Shown one piece after another: positions 5,573 through 5,607 of a DNA stretch of 5,607 nucleotides. Position numbers and translations under genes: made by a program. Within the stretch, counting starts at the first letter, position 1. Each line of letters begins with the position of its first letter. The stretch spans positions 1,804 to 7,410 of the forward strand of contig JAKAOD010000145.1 of the NCBI GenBank assembly GCA_021823365.1, read 5' to 3'. This DNA comes from Actinomycetes bacterium (GTDB lineage Bacteria > Actinomycetota > Acidimicrobiia > Acidimicrobiales > Bog-793). Below the pieces are notes generated by a model. That model searched no databases. It was not told the origin of the DNA and saw only the letters and a list, made by a program, of their open reading frames with translations.

Positions 5573-5580
5573 GGAGGTGA
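5573..5580 (+). promoter_or_regulatory. Strong Shine-Dalgarno of the right-hand gene
   Basis: GGAGGTGA is fully complementary to the conserved 3' end of 16S rRNA and lies seven bases before the ATG at 5588. It is the strongest ribosome site in the window and is the main reason for calling a gene there. Confidence 0.85.
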
Positions 5581-5587
5581 CAACCAC

Positions 5588-5607
5588 ATGCAGCCCATCA
5601 TCAGCAT
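5588..5607 (+). CDS. Start of an unidentified plus-strand gene, cut by the window edge
   Basis: Only ATG CAG CCC ATC ATC AGC plus two bases are present (MQPIIS). The call rests on the ideal ribosome site seven bases upstream and the promoter-like leader. The product cannot be identified. It is divergent from the toxin-antitoxin operon and is the only plus-strand gene supported here. Confidence 0.65.

Larger units (their letters stand above)
5391..5587 (+). promoter_or_regulatory. Divergent intergenic leader of the right-hand gene
   Basis: This gene-free stretch separates the divergent toxin-antitoxin operon from the plus-strand gene at 5588. TAGAGT (5502-5507) is a good actinobacterial -10 box, but no clear -35 lies 16-18 bp upstream. 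A start near 5513 would give a leader of about 75 nt. Perfect 8-bp inverted arms GCAGGTGG (5430-5437) and CCACCTGC (5477-5484) flank the region upstream of the -10 and could bind a regulator. CGCCGC (5513-5518) / GCGGCG (5525-5530) would form a small hairpin at the very start of the RNA. I see no coding sequence here. Confidence 0.45.

Noticed and set aside
1..5607. CRISPR array, tRNA or rRNA genes, insertion-sequence ends
   Set aside because: No regularly spaced repeats, tRNA-like cloverleaf, rRNA-like sequence, transposase or terminal inverted repeats were seen by eye.

Overview
The window is high-GC DNA that looks actinobacterial. Its candidate promoters have TTGACG/TTGCCT -35 and TAGACC/TATGCT-type -10 boxes, one of them predicts a leaderless mRNA, and it carries a DUF932/TIGR03299 'phage/plasmid-like' protein of the kind common in actinobacterial mobile elements. 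Every gene except one cut off at the right edge lies on the minus strand, so the map reads from right to left.

Region A (about 1-3067) is a catabolic-looking operon. A promoter with an overlapping inverted-repeat operator precedes a GntR/HutC-type repressor (2295-3011). Nine bases later comes a thiamine-diphosphate (ThDP) enzyme of the acetolactate synthase / 2-hydroxyacyl-CoA lyase / oxalyl-CoA decarboxylase superfamily (564-2285). Two bases after that comes a class III (CaiB/BaiF) CoA-transferase, which runs off the left edge. The simplest reading is that the transferase puts CoA on a small acid, the ThDP enzyme cleaves or decarboxylates it, and the GntR protein senses the substrate or an intermediate. 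The substrate cannot be read from the sequence.

Region B (3072-4215) is accessory and mobile-element-like. It holds a small single-membrane-span protein of unknown function and a DUF932 gene that is broken twice: one missing base shifts the frame, and the middle of the protein is absent. Between the two lie a near-perfect 22-bp palindrome and a 14-bp-stem hairpin.

Region C (4364-5390) is a probable type II toxin-antitoxin operon. A ribbon-helix-helix antitoxin (4970-5353) is followed by a divergent PIN-like toxin (4407-4967) and a hairpin terminator. The operon promoter overlaps a 21-bp palindrome with perfect 10-bp arms, and its predicted start point falls on the antitoxin ATG.

Region D (5391-5607) is a divergent leader for a plus-strand gene of which only six complete codons are visible. 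The leader carries a TAGAGT -10 box and a very strong Shine-Dalgarno. Just before the Shine-Dalgarno, one 9-nt segment can pair with either of two flanking near-identical repeats, giving two mutually exclusive hairpins.

The best candidates for something undescribed are the ThDP/CoA-transferase pathway, the toxin-antitoxin control region and the switch-like leader. All functional assignments rest on motif recognition by eye; no database search or folding calculation was run.
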